This document shows, piece after piece, positions 53,891 to 61,693 of a DNA stretch of 64,000 bases. Made by a program: the position numbers and the translations under genes. The notes under the pieces were generated by a model. That model did not search any database. It was not told where the DNA came from and was given only the letters and a program-made list of their open reading frames with translations. Source of the DNA: Planctomycetota bacterium (GTDB lineage Bacteria > Planctomycetota > Phycisphaerae > UBA1845 > UTPLA1); contig JACRIM010000050.1 in the NCBI GenBank assembly GCA_016235815.1, positions 1 through 64,000 of the forward strand, written 5' to 3'. Numbering within the stretch: position 1 is the first letter of the stretch; each line of letters opens with the position of its first letter.

Positions 53891-53908
53891 CAGATTCCAA
53901 TGCTGTAT

Positions 53909-54514
53909 TTAGCACACAATGGCGATCATAAATGAGCAGTCCAGTACCGATCGTGCACGACCACTTTGGGTGCCGAGTTCTCGCATAAATGACACAACTG
54001 ATAATGCCGCAACGCGCGGCCCGCGGAAGTTGGCGTGGCATTCGTTGCATGTCGAGATGATCTGATCAAGCTGCTTTCTGATCTGCGCCATGTCGGCGCG
54101 TCGGGCCATCGACTCCAGCTCCCGACAATGCTCGTGCAATTGGCGAGCCTGTTGATCGAACACGCGACGGATCTCGGCCGACATCTCCAGATCTCGATAC
54201 GTAATCGGAATCATCCGCGCATCGGCTGCCAGCGCCGACGCAGACACGGCGATCCGCTGAATACGGCTTTGGTCCGCGCTGCCTGCGGCAAGCTCGTCCG
54301 ATGTACGCTCAAAATTCAGCGCCCGCAGCTCGTCCATCAGCACGCGCAGCCGCACGTTGTTCACCATGTGCAGGCCGTGGTCCTCGTCAGCGGTGGCGAG
54401 GTGTTCGTGTTTGGCCGGCTGCTGACAGGATGCGCCCGCGGCAAGAACGATCGCCAGCACGCTGGGGAAAACGATGACAAGATGCAACGCAATTCGTCGA
54501 GACATGATCCGCAT
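53909..54514 (-). CDS. cytochrome c-prime-like exported haem protein
   Basis: 201 residues with a signal peptide (MSRRIALHLVIVFPSVLAIVLAAGASC; Cys suggests a lipoprotein). The mature part is helical and carries one haem-binding CxxCH near the C-terminal end (CNECHANFRG, about residue 156), the layout of cytochrome c-prime/c556, where the four-helix bundle ends in the haem motif. About 35 residues (ALSVVSFMRELGTQSGRARSVLDCSFMIAIVC) follow the motif, unlike the usual short tail, possibly a frameshifted extension. Expected in the periplasm, in electron transfer or gas binding. Confidence 0.7.
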   Translation of the reverse strand: MRIMSRRIALHLVIVFPSVLAIVLAAGASCQQPAKHEHLATADEDHGLHMVNNVRLRVLMDELRALNFERTSDELAAGSADQSRIQRIAVSASALAADARMIPITYRDLEMSAEIRRVFDQQARQLHEHCRELESMARRADMAQIRKQLDQIISTCNECHANFRGPRVAALSVVSFMRELGTQSGRARSVLDCSFMIAIVC

Positions 54515-54608
54515 CCCTTTGATCGCAGGCTTGCGGCGTCCACAGGAGCATAGTCACCTCGCGACGCCTTGCCAATGCGAGACCCGCAAACCGACTTATC
54601 ATTCCCGA

Positions 54609-54992
54609 ATGTCCCGACCGGCCAAGATTTCGTACCTGCGCATCCTTCGCCGAGGCCTTGCGCGACGCTGCCCGCAGTGCGGCGTGGGGCGCATCTTTGG
54701 CCGATGGATGCACGTCCGCGACCGGTGCGAGCACTGCGGCCTTGTCTTCGAGCCTCTGGAGGGCAATTCGTGGTGGTTCATGTATTACACCACGGGCCTG
54801 CTGACCGGATTGTTCATCATCGCGATGCTGCTCATTCGCCCGACGAACATGTTGCTCGGGCGGATCGTAGTCTTCGTGGCGGCCATCGTCGCCATCGTGT
54901 TGACGCTGCCGATTCGAAAGGGCCTGGGTCTGGCGATTGATTATCTGTCGGAGCTAAAGTCAGGCCATCGGGATGACATTCGGCCACAGTAA
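54609..54992 (+). CDS. DUF983-family membrane protein
   Basis: 127 residues from ATG 54609 (MSRPAKISYLRILRRGL); the longer frame to 54474 overlaps the cytochrome gene. Two CxxC pairs in ARRCPQCGVGRIFGRWMHVRDRCEHCGLVFEPLEGNSWWFMYYT, then two membrane helices (LLTGLFIIAMLLI, LLGRIVVFVAAIVAIVLTLPI). DUF983 proteins are small zinc-ribbon membrane proteins of unknown role. It is convergent with the RNA methyltransferase gene, with no gap. Confidence 0.88.
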   Translation: MSRPAKISYLRILRRGLARRCPQCGVGRIFGRWMHVRDRCEHCGLVFEPLEGNSWWFMYYTTGLLTGLFIIAMLLIRPTNMLLGRIVVFVAAIVAIVLTLPIRKGLGLAIDYLSELKSGHRDDIRPQ

Positions 54993-56195
54993 TCAGGCTT
55001 CATCCTTCGGCTTTCGCCGCGTCCCCTGATACATCTCATACTTCAGCAGCCGGCATTCGATCTTCGCGTTCCAAAATGGAATGCGGCGACTCGCGGTCAG
55101 GCGGATCTTCTTGGCGAGGTCTTTGTTCCCGGTAAAGACGTAGCCCGTCCAGCCTGCGCATTGCTTCTTGAAGAAATCGCCGATGCGGTCGTACGTCTTC
55201 TCCAGCGTGGCGATTTCACCGAGGCGCTCGCCATACTCGGGGTTCAACAGCACGATCCCGGGCGTCTCAGGAATCTTCGTCTCGGTGAAATCACACACGG
55301 CGAATTGAATCATGTTATCCACGCCGGCCGTTTTGGCATTCTGTTTGGCGGCGCTGATCGCCCTCGGGTCGATGTCGGTCGCGATGATTGGCGCGGGAGT
55401 GGTCCGCAAAGCGGACCCTACGACGGCGGGCCGCCTGGAAACCTCGCGCCGGACCGACTGCCATATTTCCTCATTGTGCAGCAAAGTGTGGGAAAGCCCG
55501 AAGTCCGTCCGCAGCAGCCCCGGCGCGCGGCCACTCGCCATCAGCGCCGCCTCGATCGCCAGCGTGCCGCTGCCGCACATGGGGTTCACCAGCGGCTGTT
55601 CACCGGTGTATTCCGCCGCCATCAACACGGCGGCCGCGAGCGTCTCCTGCATCGGCGCCAGATGCGGCATGCGCCGATAGCCGCGGTCGGCGAGTTTGTT
55701 GCCCGAGGCATTCAAATAAAGTCGGCACACCGTCCCGACCCAATAGACCTGCACCACCACACCGCTTCGATCGGGCCCGCTGTCGGGTCGACGACCGGCC
55801 TTCTCGGCGATGCGATCGACAATGGCATCCTTTACGCGCAGGTTCGCGATATTCCAATTGGTGACCGAGGGATTATTCACGCGCGAGGCGACCGTCAGGT
55901 AGCCATCGGCCGGGACGAACTCCTCCCAGGGGATTCCGTTGGTGCGTTCAAAAAGCTGTTCGAGATCGTTACATCGGAACTCGGCGAGAAGAAAGAGAAC
56001 TGCATAGGCCGTGCGCAGTTGCAGGTTCAGCCGCATGGCGTCGATCAATGTGCCTTCGACGTCAACCCATGTGTCGCGCTCGGTCGGAGTCGGCGCTTTG
56101 AAACCCAGCGCGGCAAGTTCGCTCGCAAGATAGGGAGCGACTGCCGGCGCGCAGGTGATACGGAGATAGCCGGGCAGATCGAGGGTCAGAGACAT
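54993..56195 (-). CDS. RlmL-like class I RNA methyltransferase with THUMP domain
   Basis: 400 residues. N-terminal 150 residues are a THUMP-type RNA-binding region (ITCAPAVAPYLASELAALGF ... LQLRTAYAVLFLLAEF). The methyltransferase has LVNPMCGSGTLAIEAALMASGRAPG (motif I), ATDIDPRAISAAKQNAKTAGV, and motif IV as VLLNPEYGERLG, where the usual sequence is NPPYGER; the second Pro is Glu here. It corresponds to the N-terminal half of E. coli RlmL (m2G of 23S rRNA G2445); without the C-terminal RlmK part. The exact target is not provable. Confidence 0.85.
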   Translation of the reverse strand: MSLTLDLPGYLRITCAPAVAPYLASELAALGFKAPTPTERDTWVDVEGTLIDAMRLNLQLRTAYAVLFLLAEFRCNDLEQLFERTNGIPWEEFVPADGYLTVASRVNNPSVTNWNIANLRVKDAIVDRIAEKAGRRPDSGPDRSGVVVQVYWVGTVCRLYLNASGNKLADRGYRRMPHLAPMQETLAAAVLMAAEYTGEQPLVNPMCGSGTLAIEAALMASGRAPGLLRTDFGLSHTLLHNEEIWQSVRREVSRRPAVVGSALRTTPAPIIATDIDPRAISAAKQNAKTAGVDNMIQFAVCDFTETKIPETPGIVLLNPEYGERLGEIATLEKTYDRIGDFFKKQCAGWTGYVFTGNKDLAKKIRLTASRRIPFWNAKIECRLLKYEMYQGTRRKPKDEA

Positions 56196-56429
56196 CGTGC
56201 GTGGTCGCTCCTCATCGAGCGGGAAGGATAGTCCGAATAGTGGAATCCTGCAGCGTACGACGTGTGGCGGCGATGCAACGAAACAAAACTCGTATCTATG
56301 GATTGAGATGTCCGTTTGTGAAGAGACGTTGCGAGAGGGGTGAAGTGAAGGGATGTGTGTTCACACCCGAAGAAAGGCATACGCGGAATTCGGCGAAGGG
56401 CGCTCGAACAGACCGCGTAAAAACAAGCC

Positions 56430-56900
56430 ATGGCCCGCGTCGTACCACAATTAATCCAACGCAATGGTCCAGCGGCCGGTCAACGCGCCGCAATGCCCGC
56501 ATTTACGCTGGTCGAGTTGCTGATCGTCGTCATCATCCTGGGGATTCTTGCGGCCGTCGTGATCCCGCAGTTCAACAAGACCACCGACGAGGCCAAGCTC
56601 CGCGGCATGGTCACGAACCTTGAGCACATTCGAAAGCAGCTCGACCTGTATGAACTGCAGCACAACGGGGCGCTTCCGAGTCTTGCCCAATTCACCTCGC
56701 AGATGACGACAAAGACCAACGCCGACGGCACCACCGGCGGCACGCCAAAGTTCGGGCCTTATCTAAATATGATTCCGACCAACCCTTTCACCAATCTTAA
56801 CGACGTCTCCAACGGCGGCGTCGGTTCCAGCTCGTGGTACTACGACGAATCGACGGGCGACTTCCGGGCGAACTGCCACGCCTCGCATTCGACGTATTAA
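56430..56900 (+). CDS. type II/IV pseudopilin (GspG-like)
   Basis: 156 residues. Class III prepilin leader AAMPAFTLVELLIVVIILGILAAVVIPQF with Glu5 after the cleavage site. Residues about 60-120 are the helical stalk and a short globular domain (LEHIRKQLDLYELQHNGALPS, YLNMIPTNPFTNLNDVSNGGVG, SSSWYYDESTGDFRANC), which resembles GspG-like pseudopilins (including a YDESTG segment). No other pilus or secretion genes adjoin; the 234 bases before it (56196-56429) hold nothing coding. Confidence 0.85.
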   Translation: MARVVPQLIQRNGPAAGQRAAMPAFTLVELLIVVIILGILAAVVIPQFNKTTDEAKLRGMVTNLEHIRKQLDLYELQHNGALPSLAQFTSQMTTKTNADGTTGGTPKFGPYLNMIPTNPFTNLNDVSNGGVGSSSWYYDESTGDFRANCHASHSTY

Positions 56901-57040
56901 TGTCAGACTCCAGTGGCGCAATATCGACGCTCGACGACCATAGCCCATTGCCCGCATATGCGATATAATGTGTGTCAGTACACCAAAACGCCGAGAGGTT
57001 AGCAAATAGAAGCACTATTCATAGCGAGAGCCCTTTGTCG

Positions 57041-57349
57041 ATGAAGAATGCACGAACCAAATTCCCCCGAAGTCCTCGGCGTCGCGCAGTCACCTTGAAT
57101 AAACCCCGCATGGATAAAGAGGAGGAAACGCTGGAAGACCAGTTGGTTAGACTGGCAACCAGCGGAAAGCTTGCAGGGGCCGCGCGCGATGCCGTGCGAC
57201 GGCAACTGGCAGGCGGCTTCTCCGCTGTATTCCTCCGAGGTCGCAAGGTCATTCGACTCAGCCCCGATGGAAAAATCGACGTCCTTGCAACCTTGAATCC
57301 CCTTACAAACATCAGGGGAAGAGCAAAAAAGAAGCCCTCCCGCAAGTGA
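57041..57349 (+). CDS. small basic protein coupled to a zeta-type kinase (candidate antitoxin)
   Basis: 102 residues from ATG 57041 (ATG 57110 is an alternative). The N-terminus is Arg/Lys-rich (MKNARTKFPRSPRRRAVTL), then a helical part (EETLEDQLVRLATSGKLAGAARDAVRRQLAGGFSAVFLRGRKVIRLSPDGKI) and a basic end (RGRAKKKPSRK). The stop overlaps the GTG of the zeta-like gene by four bases (GTGA), a layout common for antitoxin-toxin pairs. Antitoxin function is inferred from position only; it does not look like a classic epsilon antitoxin. Confidence 0.55.
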   Translation: MKNARTKFPRSPRRRAVTLNKPRMDKEEETLEDQLVRLATSGKLAGAARDAVRRQLAGGFSAVFLRGRKVIRLSPDGKIDVLATLNPLTNIRGRAKKKPSRK

Positions 57350-58065
57350 GTACGCCTAAGCTACGAATGATCGCAGGACCCAACGGCGCTGGGAAAAGCA
57401 CGCTCTTCAGCTACCTCGGCCTCAACTTCAGTTTTCCTCTGGGATATTGCCTAAACCCGGATGCCATCGAACGCGAAATTCGTGAACACCAACGACTTTA
57501 CGTTGGCGGCTGGGGGACTCGCCTGAATGAACCTCAATTGGTGGCGAGCCTGAAGAGGCACCCTCTCTTGCGATTGAACCGGGGTCCATGGCCTTCGCTT
57601 CAAAACGACATCATCACGTTTTCAAAGCCTGCAATATCCAATTATACGACGACGGCGATTTGCGATTGCCTGCGTGATACATGGCTAAAATCCGGCGAGT
57701 CATTCACATTTGAGACGGTCATGTCCCACGCGGGCAAGATCGCCCTCCTGCAAAAGGCACGAAAACGCGGCTATCGCGTCTATCTTTATTATGTCTGCAC
57801 TGACAGCGTCCTGATCAACCGCGAACGCATCAAGATTCGGCAACAGCAAGGCGGTCATGGCGTTCCCGCGGACCGAATCTCGGCCCGTTATGACCGTTCA
57901 CTTCGATTGCTTGGTCGAGCGATCGCACACTGCGACCGGGCTTACTTGTTTGACAACTCAGGAAGAAGTCACGAGTTGGTTGGAGAGTTTGACTCCGGAC
58001 AGCTCGTGTGGGTTCAGCCATCCACGCCCTCATGGTTCAGTAACCATGCAATACAAAAAAAATGA
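57346..58065 (+). CDS. zeta-toxin-family P-loop kinase
   Basis: 239 residues. Walker A GPNGAGKST at 11-19; NPDAIEREI segment, FTFETVMSHAGKIALLQKARKRGYRVYLYYVCTDSV and QQGGHGVPADRISARYDRSLRLL, which are the zeta/UNAG-kinase signatures (GGHxVP and the RxxR helix). Zeta toxins phosphorylate UDP-N-acetylglucosamine to block cell-wall synthesis. The start is GTG 57346, inside the stop of the small upstream gene. It may be a toxin, or a nucleotide kinase of other function. Confidence 0.85.
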   Translation: MSTPKLRMIAGPNGAGKSTLFSYLGLNFSFPLGYCLNPDAIEREIREHQRLYVGGWGTRLNEPQLVASLKRHPLLRLNRGPWPSLQNDIITFSKPAISNYTTTAICDCLRDTWLKSGESFTFETVMSHAGKIALLQKARKRGYRVYLYYVCTDSVLINRERIKIRQQQGGHGVPADRISARYDRSLRLLGRAIAHCDRAYLFDNSGRSHELVGEFDSGQLVWVQPSTPSWFSNHAIQKK

Positions 58066-58117
58066 ACAGCGAACCGGAAAGCCGACGGGCACCGTTCAAT
58101 TCGAGCCTCGGCCGCCA

Positions 58118-59326
58118 TCAGCCTTCCGCCAACCGAAAATTATCATGCAGCAGCCGGTGAAACAGATGTTCCCCCGCCTCGCGGCGCACCGATAATCGCC
58201 CCGTGTCATACGCCCTTGATTGCAGCCCGCGCTGCACCGATTCGCAGATGTCCACGTCTTCCTGCTGCACACTCGTGCCGACTTCCACGCTCTTCCTGTT
58301 TCTTTCTTCCGCGGCCGGGCTGATGTCGTCGAAGTAGAAATCGAACACCACGAGGCATTTGTCGACGGCGAGGGGGATGACGAGGTTGGTGTCCATCACG
58401 CCTTCGTACCAGTTCAGCATGAAGTTCGGGTGCAGCCAGTAGTAGTAGGCCGTGTCGCCCCGGCGGACCGCGGCGAAGCCGGCATCCTTGCCTTGTTTCA
58501 TCGGGCTCCATTGCAGGCAGTAGCGATCCCGCGTCTCAATCAGGTAGTCGCTGTACTCAAGGACCGTGTTCAGCCCTTTGTGCAGGTGCGGAATGTGGTA
58601 GCCGCCGTCGAGGTAGTTATCCACGTAGACCTTCCAGTTGCAGTTGATCGGCCAAGAGCGGCGCTCGAAGAACTTGAGCGTGGACAGATTGAGCGGCTTT
58701 GTGCGCTCCGGAATGTCGCCGAGGTAGTCGGCAAGAGAGGGAATGGGGGCGACTGAAGGGGAGGACACCGGTTGGAAACCGGTGCCACAGGTTTGACCGG
58801 TCAGGAGACCGGTCCCACAAGGTGGACAAGTCCCTAGGTGTACAAAGACCAAGTTCTCCCACGTGTCCACGCGCACGGGCACGAGGCTGTTTTGCTTTTT
58901 GTCGAACCACTCCACGCCGTCGAACTCGGGGGCGCCTTTGAGCGAGCCGTCAAAGTCGTAGGTCCAGCCGTGATAAGGGCAGCGAAGCACGCCGCAGGTT
59001 CCTTCGACCTCGGTCGCGATGATGGCGGCGTGGTGGCGGCAGACGTTGAAGCAGGCGTGGAGCTTCCCGTCATTGCCGCGGGTCACAACGATCGGCTCGC
59101 CGCCGACATCGGCCGTGATGAAGCGACCCGGTTCTTGCAGTTGGTCGAGTCGGCCGACGAACTGCCATGTGTTACCGAAGACGGTGCGGCGTTCAAGCTC
59201 GGCGATGCGCGCGTCGGTGTACCACGCGCTGGGGATCGTGGCAGCGCGGGCCAGCGGCAACGTGGGGTCGTACGCATCGAGCAAAGACCTGAGTCCTGAG
59301 TCCTGAGTTCTGAGGGGCGTGATCAT
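58118..59326 (-). CDS. Rieske-type aromatic-ring-hydroxylating oxygenase alpha subunit
   Basis: 402 residues. Rieske [2Fe-2S] site: CRHHAAIIATEVEGTCGVLRCPYHGW (Cys/His pairs CxH and CxxH) at about 95-120. Mononuclear iron site: NCNWKVYVDNYLDGGYHIPHLHKGL (about 235-258) with the two His and the Asp bridge. Such subunits take electrons from a ferredoxin/reductase to oxidise a substrate; no partner genes are nearby and the substrate is unknown. Two repeats lie inside the frame: an ACTCAGG-word repeat coding for residues 6-12 (RTQDSGL), and two palindromes coding GTGLLTGQTCGTGFQPVSS about 175-193. Confidence 0.88.
   Translation of the reverse strand: MITPLRTQDSGLRSLLDAYDPTLPLARAATIPSAWYTDARIAELERRTVFGNTWQFVGRLDQLQEPGRFITADVGGEPIVVTRGNDGKLHACFNVCRHHAAIIATEVEGTCGVLRCPYHGWTYDFDGSLKGAPEFDGVEWFDKKQNSLVPVRVDTWENLVFVHLGTCPPCGTGLLTGQTCGTGFQPVSSPSVAPIPSLADYLGDIPERTKPLNLSTLKFFERRSWPINCNWKVYVDNYLDGGYHIPHLHKGLNTVLEYSDYLIETRDRYCLQWSPMKQGKDAGFAAVRRGDTAYYYWLHPNFMLNWYEGVMDTNLVIPLAVDKCLVVFDFYFDDISPAAEERNRKSVEVGTSVQQEDVDICESVQRGLQSRAYDTGRLSVRREAGEHLFHRLLHDNFRLAEG
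58766..58822 (-). repeat. palindromic repeats inside the Rieske gene
   Basis: Read on the minus strand: GACCGGTC-TCCT-GACCGGTC, a short spacer, then the 25-bp sequence containing CACCGGTT-TCC-AACCGGTG (58766-58790) that also lies at 6409-6433. Both remain in frame and are translated as the TGLLTGQTCGTGFQPV segment. Confidence 0.85.
59284..59315 (-). repeat. ACTCAGG-word repeat at the Rieske N-terminus
   Basis: Four ACTCAGG/ACTCAGA words; 18 bp (59284-59301) are the inverse of 3872-3889. It begins two or three codons after ATG 59326, so it codes the N-terminal PLRTQDSGLRS. Confidence 0.8.
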
Positions 59327-59368
59327 GGGCGGCTCCGATGCATTGAAATGATAAGGGATGCGGCGCGC

Positions 59369-59450
59369 GAATGACCAATGTCAAATTACCAATTACAAAA
59401 ACTCGCTGCCGCCCGCCACATGCATTTGGTAATTGGTAATTCGTCATTCG
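59369..59450. repeat. inverted-repeat unit 1, over the glycosyltransferase stop
   Basis: Left arm 59369-59396 (GAATGACCAATGTC...AATTACCAATTAC) and right arm 59425-59450 (TTTGGTAATTGGTAATTC then GTCATTCG) are largely inverse, separated by about 28 unique bases. The glycosyltransferase stop codon (59444-59446) lies in the right arm, so its last two codons come from the repeat. Confidence 0.8.
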
Positions 59451-60616
59451 ACCTTAATGCGTTGATACATCCCCTCAATGCGATCCACCATGACGTTGTG
59501 ATCGAACTCAATGATACAGCGGCGGCGGCCTGCGGTGCCGTAGCGGCGTCGAAGCGTTGGGGCGTGGGCGAGTTGGACGAGGGCGTCGGCGAATGCATTC
59601 GTGTCACCGAGTGGAGCAAGCTCGCCGGTCACGCCGGGGATCACCACCTCGGGCGCGCCATCGACGGCGAAACTCACGGCGGGCTTCTCCATAAGCAGGG
59701 CCTGCACGACCGCGCGCGGCAGGCCCTCCCATTGTGACGTGTGGGCGAGAAGGTCGATGCCGGCGAGGACGCGGGGAATGTCGGCGGGGGGAATGAGTCC
59801 GGTGAACGTGACGTGCTGGCGGAGGCCGCGGCGCGAAAGCTCCGCTTCGTAGTGCGCACGATGAGAGCCGCCGCCGACGCAAAGGAAATGAAGATCTGGT
59901 GCGTGTGGGACAGCCCGTTCAATGACGTCGATGAGTTGCTCGTAGCCCTTGTTGGGGAACAGGCGGGCGATGGTGGCGACGATACAGAGTTCGTCAGCGC
60001 GCTCATGAAGTTCTTTGGGAAGCAGCGCTCGGCGACACTCGGCGGCATCGTGCATAGCGGGGTTGAAATCAGCGACGACCATGCCGCTGCGGATCGTCGT
60101 GTACTGCTCCGCGTGGCCGATGCAGGCGTCGAGAGATTGCTCGGTCATGGCGTCGGCAACGGAGACGATCTTCTGGCAGTAGTCGGCACAGAGGCGTTCG
60201 GCTGTCGCGTAAAGAAGCTGCACCGGGCGCGGCTGCGTGCGGTTGAAGCTTCTGCCGTGGATGGTGTGGACGATGATCGGCACGCCTGCCAGATGGGCGG
60301 CGATGCGGCCGAGGATGCCCGCTTTGCTGGAATGCGTGTGGACGACGTCGGGGCGGAGTTGTTCGAAGCGGGCGCGAAGATCGTGCAAGGCGCGGAGGTC
60401 GCAGAGAGGGGAGACGTTGCGCACGAGCGGCGCGATCTCTTCGAAGCGATAATGTCCGCCGCGAGCGCGTTCCACGAGCGAGCCTTCGGGACCGGTCGTC
60501 GGGCCGGAGAGCAGGATCACATCGTGCCCGCGCGCGGCGAGGCCTTCGCAGGTGAGCAGGGTGTTCTCCTGCGCCCCGCCGATGATGAGCCGGGTGATGA
60601 CGTGGACGATCTTCAC
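59444..60616 (-). CDS. GT4-type glycosyltransferase
   Basis: 390 residues. N-terminal Rossmann half begins MKIVHVITRLIIGGAQENTLLTCEGLAARGHDV with the GGAQ nucleotide-sugar loop; PDVVHTHSSKAGILGRIAA follows. C-terminal half has ATIARLFPNKGYEQLIDV and LLAHTSQWEGLPRAVVQALLMEKPAVSFAVDGAPEVV, the EX7E motif of GT4 enzymes (E...GLPR...E). It transfers a sugar from a nucleotide donor to a glycan or lipid in the cytoplasm. Its stop is inside an inverted-repeat unit. Confidence 0.9.
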   Translation of the reverse strand: MKIVHVITRLIIGGAQENTLLTCEGLAARGHDVILLSGPTTGPEGSLVERARGGHYRFEEIAPLVRNVSPLCDLRALHDLRARFEQLRPDVVHTHSSKAGILGRIAAHLAGVPIIVHTIHGRSFNRTQPRPVQLLYATAERLCADYCQKIVSVADAMTEQSLDACIGHAEQYTTIRSGMVVADFNPAMHDAAECRRALLPKELHERADELCIVATIARLFPNKGYEQLIDVIERAVPHAPDLHFLCVGGGSHRAHYEAELSRRGLRQHVTFTGLIPPADIPRVLAGIDLLAHTSQWEGLPRAVVQALLMEKPAVSFAVDGAPEVVIPGVTGELAPLGDTNAFADALVQLAHAPTLRRRYGTAGRRRCIIEFDHNVMVDRIEGMYQRIKVE

Positions 60617-60686
60617 GCGAGGTGCTCCGGTGTGGAGGGTGGTGCATGGTCCGGGGGCGTCTCGATGGATCGCGGCGGACGGCCCG

Positions 60687-60779
60687 GAATGACCAATGTC
60701 AAATTACAAATTACCAAAGGGGTGCGACAACGAGTGTTTTGTAATTGGTAATTCGTCATTCGTCATTCTTCATTTGTCA
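60687..60779. repeat. inverted-repeat unit 2, over the truA stop
   Basis: Left arm 60687-60718 (GAATGACCAATGTC...ACAAATTACCAAA) and right arm 60737-60779 (TTTTGTAATTGGTAATTCG, two GTCATTC words, TTCATTTGTCA) match unit 1 at 59369-59450 in both sequence and order. The truA stop (60763-60765) lies in the right arm. Confidence 0.8.
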
Positions 60780-61611
60780 GGTCGGTGCTTGCCGCGCCGT
60801 GCGGCGGCAGGGCGTTGCGGGCGCGCTCCAGCATCTCGGCATCCGGCTCCGGCAACCCTGGCAGATCGTATCGCACCCATTGCAGGCACAGCCCGCGGGC
60901 CGGCGCGGTGGGGCCGCCGACTTGCTGGCGGTTGCAGGCGGCAAGGTCGTCACGCACGCGCTCCGGCGTCCACAAGCCGCGACCGACTTCGATGAGCGAG
61001 CCGACCATGTTGCGGACCTGTTTGTAGAGGAATCCGTCGCCTTCCACGTCGAAGCGAACTTCCTCGCCGTGGCGGTAGATGTCGAACCGGTGAATCGTGC
61101 GCACGTTCGTCTCGCGGTCGTTGCCGGGCGAGGCAAACGAGGTGAAGTCGTGGGTGCCGATGAGAAACTCGGCGGCAGCGCGCATCGCGTTGAGGTCGAG
61201 CGGTTGCCAAAGGTGGTACGTATACCGCTGGGAAAGAGTTTCGACCGGGCGGCCGCGCGTGTTATGCACGCGATAACGATAGAGCTTGGAAAGTGCTGAT
61301 CGCGTGGCGTGAAACGTCAGCGGGACTTCCTCGGCGCGGATGAGCGACATGTCCTTGGGCAGGCGCGAGCCGACGCCGCGCTGAATCCCCGTCGCGGGAA
61401 TCGGCGTCGCAGTGAAGAAATTGGCGACATAGCCCAGGGCATGAACACCGGCGTCGGTGCGGCTGCATCCGATGACCGTGACCTGGTGACGAACGAGCCG
61501 ACGCACGGCCTGCTCAAGGCAGGATTGGACGGTGCGCAATTCGGGCTGAAGCTGCCAGCCATGGAAGTCTCCGCCGTCATAGGCGAGCGTAAGCATGAAG
61601 TTACGAAGCAT
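60763..61611 (-). CDS. truA: tRNA pseudouridine(38-40) synthase
   Basis: 282 residues from ATG 61611 (MLRNFMLTLAYDGGDFHGWQ); the longer frame starts at GTG 61650. The catalytic Asp is in CSRTDAGVHALGYVANFFT. Other TruA blocks are LSKLYRYRVHN, FIGTHDFTSFAS and RFDVEGDGFLYKQVRNMVGSLIEVGRG. It isomerises uridines 38-40 in the anticodon arm of tRNAs. The terminal residues TDLTNEE are encoded in part by an inverted-repeat unit, so the C-terminus may have been altered by it. Confidence 0.95.
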   Translation of the reverse strand: MLRNFMLTLAYDGGDFHGWQLQPELRTVQSCLEQAVRRLVRHQVTVIGCSRTDAGVHALGYVANFFTATPIPATGIQRGVGSRLPKDMSLIRAEEVPLTFHATRSALSKLYRYRVHNTRGRPVETLSQRYTYHLWQPLDLNAMRAAAEFLIGTHDFTSFASPGNDRETNVRTIHRFDIYRHGEEVRFDVEGDGFLYKQVRNMVGSLIEVGRGLWTPERVRDDLAACNRQQVGGPTAPARGLCLQWVRYDLPGLPEPDAEMLERARNALPPHGAASTDLTNEE

Positions 61612-61693
61612 TCGTCGCCCATCGTAGGGCAACGAAGGAAGGGCTGTCACGCCACCGGTGACGCGAGGATGTTACGGCGGCGTCGGGGCGAGC

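Noticed and set aside
59741-60751. 336-codon plus-strand open frame
   Set aside because: Antisense to the GT4-type gene, whose motifs are clear; long antisense frames are common at this base composition.
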